NCBI GenBank assembly: GCA_034687125.1
Contig: JAQGBZ010000019.1
Location: forward strand, 1-64,000
Source: Neelides folsomi
Taxonomy: Eukaryota; Arthropoda; Collembola; Neelipleona; Neelidae
Direction of reading: 5' to 3'
Length of the DNA stretch: 64,000 bases
Numbering within the stretch: position 1 is the stretch's first letter; every line of letters begins with the position of its first letter. Of the stretch, positions 59,557 to 64,000 are shown one piece after another. The notes below the pieces were generated by a model that had not been told where the DNA came from, made no database searches, and was given only the letters and a program-made list of their open reading frames with translations. Both the position numbers and the translations under genes were made by a program.

Positions 59557-60653
59557 TTACAGTTGACCGGAGTCGGCGACGCAAATCTTCTTTGACGTCT
59601 TTCCAGATTGAGACCCAAAGGCCTCGATCTTCTTCACTACATCCATTCCATCGACGACGGAGCCGAAAACCACGTGCTTTCCGTCAAGCCACGAAGTCTT
59701 GGCAGTCGTGATGAAGAACTGGGACCCGTTGGTATTCGGCCCAGCGTTAGCCATCGACATGATTCCTATAAAAATTAAAAATAACAAATTAATACACTGT
59801 AGTGGTCAAATTAAAAAGATTTATTGTTATATTAAAGGTCTTTGTATTTTACCAGGCCCGGTATGGGTGAGCTTGAAGTTCTCGTCAGCGAATTTCTCTC
59901 CGTAGATCGACTTTCCGCCGGTTCCGTTCCCGTTGGTGAAATCTCCACCCTGGCACATGAAGTTAGGGATGACCCGATGGAAGACCGATCCCTTGAATCC
60001 GAACCCCTTCTCTCCGGTACAAAGAGCCCGGAAGTTCTCGGCCGTCTTCGGCACAATGTCGTCACGCAACTAATAACATAAATGAGGAAATCATACACAA
60101 TATTTCCCAACATCCATTGATTCTCTCATGTCAATTTTATCCAGTGAGCCATAGCCATAAATATAAATACAACTACAACCATTAAAAAGTGAAGTTCAAA
60201 GGCATCTAATACTTGAACCTCGCAAGTCAAGGTCATCATAATGACTCTCTAAACTTTTCCGTTACACACCCATGATGTATCATCAATCGAGCTCACGGGC
60301 TGTCATAAATCCCGAATTTTAATCCCGAGTCAAAGGCCATGATTCGAGATGAGGAATGGCGAACGGCATGGCACGGGTATTTTTAAACGGGTTGTCAATT
60401 TGCCAAAGGAGCCGGGCAAGGCAGACCGGCCGGCTAATGGTATAATAAGAGTAAACACCCAACTCACCTCCATCGTGATTCTTCCGACCGGTGACCCGTC
60501 GGCGGTCATGTCAAAGTAGACGCGGTGAACCATTTTTCCAGCTACTTTCCCGAAATGAGTCTTTGGACCAGCGGAGGAGATCAGTGAGACGCTCGAGAGT
60601 CGGCTGAGAAGGAGTATGGCGTTCTTCCCGAAGGTTCCTCCGAGCAGAGGCAT
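59557..60653 (-). CDS. Cyclophilin A-type peptidyl-prolyl isomerase, N-terminally extended
   Basis: Three minus-strand exons: 60653-60468, 60069-59853, 59765-59557; phases agree, 203 aa from the upstream ATG. The catalytic domain is complete: [20 protein letters not shown] (R, F, Q of the active site), [29 protein letters not shown] and [13 protein letters not shown] (active-site W and H), ending ICVADSGQL. It catalyses cis-trans isomerisation of X-Pro bonds and would bind cyclosporin. The ATG at codon 40 (MVHRVYFDM) is where cytosolic cyclophilin A begins. The 39 preceding residues are basic, S/L-rich and lack acids, typical of a mitochondrial presequence, so one gene may supply both compartments through two starts. 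G+C is clearly above that of neighbouring genes. Confidence 0.95.
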
Positions 60654-62035
60654 GTTGCAGCCAGCGTCCAAAGACAAACAACCTTCCTCCCCTTTAACAC
60701 ACAACACTTATGGGGAAACTCAGGAACGTCTGGTGGGCAGTGAGCTTGCGTGATATCTAAACTCCCCTTGCTTATCATAGGGGTCGGTCTCGTGGGCTTT
60801 CATGGAACGTGGAACTTATTCAACTATTGTGAAACTGTATAGGGATAGGAACGGTTAAGTTATTAAATTAAAGGTAAGTTATTTGATGATTTGGAGACTG
60901 ATGTAACATTTTCATGTTCATTTTAAAGTGGTGGTGTGTGAAATAAACGCGCCATAAATTTAGAAGTCTTTTTTCATTTTATTTTCATAAATTAATTTTG
61001 CAAGCCGTTTCTTTTCCTCCACGTTCGGGGCATAAAATGAAAATGGCATAAAATGACAACGCGTATTAAATATTAATAAAAATTAGGTTCATATTTAAAT
61101 TCAAAGGATATAATTGACAATTGACGTTTGTCATTTATCACTTTAAACTAAAGCATTTCCCAGCAGTTTTTTAATATCGATTTAATGTTCATTTAATGTC
61201 AAATTCTGACGCCATTTGAATATTATTTGTAAATTAGTCCTAGTCGTATAAATGCAAAATCGAAGAAAATAAATTAAAAATTATAATATCGACGTTAATG
61301 CTGCTATAATACATAGGCGATGGAATGCCTAAACTTATCTAAAAACTTTCACATAAACATAATTATTGTCATTTTTCATTATCAATATCATTGTATTGCA
61401 TAAAAAATATTAATGAGGCATTGAAAATTCGTACAATTGAAAAAAGTAATTGATTTATGCCCCAATCGCAGGTTTGATAATGCATAAAAGATGTAGAGCA
61501 AGGACCGACGTCATGAAACGATAAAGCGATCAACGATGGATCGCCAAGTTTAATTTATAAATTGAGCGAAGGTAAATATTTAATTATCTCATAATGGATA
61601 ATAATAACAGAAGCGGAAAGGTAATCTCCTAACTGCGGAATCATCATTGCATCTCTCAAAACTCCAATGAATAATGTAAAAATGTGGGTGAGATGGGAGA
61701 GATTTTTTTAATTTTAGCACGAGGGCCAATCTGATGTTCTTTCCAATTATCCTATGAATCCTATCCTAGTTAAATCGCGTTGTTGAACGTTGTCTTCGTG
61801 GTTGATCAACGTGGGGGCAAGACGAGTGTGTCGGGGGACAGTTGGGTCTCTAGAGTTTGGTCAGGAGGGCAGGAGAAGTACAAAAGAGTCCGCATGCCTA
61901 CGGGGTCTCTCATTCACTCGTGCGTCGTCGTCGCTCCATCACCCCGAACTTGCCCGGCTCTCCTGTCCCACTTCCGACCCTCCAACCTTCAAACGCCACC
62001 ACGACCACCACCGTCTCCAATTAGTCGACAACGAT
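60654..62035. promoter_or_regulatory. Divergent upstream region of cyclophilin and SAM synthetase
   Basis: Two divergent genes are separated by 1.38 kb. The centre is AT-rich. G+C rises on the left (60,654-60,800, cyclophilin leader) and on the right (61,790-62,035, SAM synthetase leader with CG-rich sequence). A GACGTCAT motif lies near 61,508. No TATA box was identified. Confidence 0.45.
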
Positions 62036-62710
62036 ATGCCTCAGATGAACGGATTCGCCCCCCATAATGGACACAAGGAAGCAAACCTCGCGGAAGGGGA
62101 AACTTTCCTATTCACTTCGGAATCCGTCGGAGAGGGACATCCGGGTAATTGACGAAATATTCCTAATTTATTTATATACTCCGTATCTTGAACAAATCTT
62201 ACTCTAGACAAAGCTGATTAAACCATTTAATCTAGCTTCTCTTATTTATAATAAACCACTGTAATTTATGAAGGGATTCTTTTCAGAGCTAATTTATTCT
62301 TGATGGTTTTTATAATTTAATTTGGTTTTTTAGATAAAATGTGCGACCAGATCAGCGATGCGATTTTGGATGCCCACTTGAGGCAGGATCCTGATGCCAA
62401 AGTTGCTTGTGGTAAAAGCTAAATTTTAACCTACATTTCCTTTTCATCCTACTTTTCTCTACGGGATGGTTCCTTCTTAAAAAGGAGCGAAGGAGAAAGT
62501 GGAGATGACATTTTCAATTCTTCACATTAACCTGATTTAAAGATTGAATATTGAATATTAATTAGATTTCAATTGTTCCATTGACAGAAACGGTGACAAA
62601 GACAGGAATGGTGCTCATTTGTGGAGAGATCACGTCAAAGGCCAACATCGACTACCAAAAAGTAGTACGAGAAACGATCAAGCACATCGGCTACGACGAT
62701 TCATCTAAAG
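62036..62710 (+). CDS. S-adenosylmethionine synthetase, first three coding exons (runs off window)
   Basis: Exons 62036-62144, 62334-62411 and 62588-62710, phases agreeing; the next exon is not found before 64000, so the gene continues to the right after an intron of at least 1.29 kb. After a 20-residue variable start comes [19 protein letters not shown] (split across exons 1 and 2), the ATP/methionine-binding signature with its histidine and aspartate. [21 protein letters not shown] and [20 protein letters not shown] then continue the conserved N-terminal domain. The enzyme makes S-adenosylmethionine from methionine and ATP in the cytosol as a homotetramer. All visible key residues are intact. 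Confidence 0.96.
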
Positions 62711-64000
62711 GTTAAACCTTTATCCCTTCCGTGAGAAATCGGACGAGAGGATGATATTTGAGATATGACCAACCATGCCACTAACACCATTTGTCAGAGT
62801 TGTCTCCAGCTATTCATAAAGCTTATCCCTTCAAATGGTCCAACCCATCCAGTACAGACAGATTTATATCTCTATATTTTCTATTAATGTGAATGTTTAT
62901 TCGCAATTTACAAGTTGGTTAGTTCTCGCATTTGTCGACTAATCACTTGTCTAATACATGATAGACATATTTTCCATTCATACAACTCGAAGTGGACGAG
63001 GAATTAAACGGAGAAAAAACATGTTGGCAAATGATAATTAATGTAACAGCAGTTTTAATGTTACAAGTTCCGACTTCAGGGTCAGGCCATTTATCCTTAT
63101 CATCATTCAATAATAATTCTCAAATTGCCATCTCATCAGTTTCGAAATCGCTCCAGAGCCCCAATGCGAATTTAGCCATCCTCAATCCTTTTCCCCTTTT
63201 ATCTACCAGGGAATGTAGATAATCAAAACAGAGTGTGGGAATGGAAATATTGAAATTCAATATGTCCAATAATTACTAAAATTGATAAATTCTTGAGTCG
63301 AGAGTGTTTGAAAGTGATAAGGAACAAGTTATTGGTCCCATCGCTCTTCTTCGGCTCCTTTTCCATTTTGTCTCCCTTATCGTCTCATCTTATCATTATT
63401 GGTCTTACTTTATTAGTTTGGGCATTCTGGTAGTCAAAATAAATGCTCCTTATCCTCTTACTGCAACTTTTTTCTCCCTTTGTTTGAACTAGGAATATTT
63501 TTAATTCAACAGTTACTGTTTCCCATATAAAATTTCTCATTATGTATGACAATTCTTTGTCAGCTTGGCGTTGAGTGAGTTGAGTTCATCATTGGGGCAG
63601 TGGATGATTCAACAAGGGAGATTAGATTATAAATATTTATTATTAAAATAGGCCCATTGGGCAAATATACACAATACGACGCATTTAATCAAGATCATTA
63701 CAAAACACTTGTTAAAACTAAATATCAGTATAAAGGATTTTTATAGAAATTCAATTTCCTTAAACATTGCTTGTAATGTAAAATGATAAAAACATGGTGT
63801 TACAACCTTTTGTTATAACACGTTTTATTTAAACTGGGGATTTAAATGATGAAATAATGTGCAAAGGAGCAAAATATTATTTTGCATTCATTGTTAGGTA
63901 TACGTAGACGTCATTTGTTTAAACTATTCATTTCTCGATATAAAATATTTCTTTTTAATCTTATTAACAATGCCATTTATTTGTTATTTGCTGTCTGGTG
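62711..64000 (+). other. Third intron of SAM synthetase, truncated by the window edge
   Basis: Starts with donor GTTAAA. I searched for the expected next block (FDYKTCNVLVALE-type) and did not find it. Two short ORFs (62992-63222, 63304-63492) show no homology and are treated as intronic noise. Confidence 0.6.

Noticed and set aside
62992-63492. Two ORFs in the last intron
   Set aside because: Do not match the expected next SAM synthetase block and lack splice sites in phase.
1-64000. Search for CRISPR arrays, bacterial operons or phage modules
   Set aside because: The window is plainly animal nuclear DNA with spliced genes; no regular spaced repeats were seen.

Overview
This is a eukaryotic nuclear window, AT-rich, with short AT-rich introns (mostly 45-150 bases), GT-AG splice sites and an animal gene set. 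The organism is most likely a hexapod or other arthropod. Points in favour are a DUF4789 secreted protein, a SEC14-like CRAL-TRIO/GOLD protein, a 23-nt IRE1-type intron in XBP1 (the insect-like length) and a GTSF1-like CHHC zinc-finger protein. A springtail or a small insect would fit; species cannot be fixed from sequence alone. I rebuilt genes by hand by joining exons whose splice phases agree; exon coordinates are in each entry.

Layout. 1-11,300: three minus-strand genes (DUF4789 secreted protein, SEC14-like lipid-binding protein, 19-exon SLC5 sodium/solute cotransporter) with a Tc1/mariner-type MITE near the left edge. 11,300-17,300: plus-strand XBP1 with its cytosolic IRE1 splice site, then a two-Ig-domain single-pass membrane protein and a hairpin repeat. 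17,700-22,400 (minus): membrane-anchored carboxylesterase with an intact catalytic triad, and a GTSF1/Asterix-like protein with a long acidic tail. 22,800-28,100 (plus): TCP11-family protein, head-to-head with the GTSF1-like gene, then an unrecognised charged protein with a one-base frame break in a poly-A run. 29,078-29,712: non-autonomous hAT element with a perfect 8-bp target duplication. 30,085-37,178: FCHO (F-BAR plus mu-homology endocytic adaptor) with two candidate cassette exons. 39,169-40,179: histone H2A.Z. 41,020-42,973 (minus): RBM22 splicing factor. 44,295-57,985 (plus): a long unrecognised low-complexity/coiled-coil gene; its first intron holds a complete nested four-pass membrane protein gene and its second intron is 6.6 kb. 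59,557-60,653 (minus): cyclophilin. 62,036 to beyond the right edge: S-adenosylmethionine synthetase (first three coding exons only).

The genes are a normal eukaryotic neighbourhood, not an operon. Several neighbours are arranged head to head (GTSF1-like/TCP11, RBM22/long gene, cyclophilin/SAM synthetase) and may share promoter regions. I see no rRNA, no convincing tRNA and no CRISPR array. The most striking signals are the IRE1 intron with its two CTGCAG loops and the hydrophobic segment found only in the unspliced XBP1 frame, the intact hAT element, the frame break at 27,728-27,735, the 12-nt exon in the transporter, and the nested tetraspan gene.
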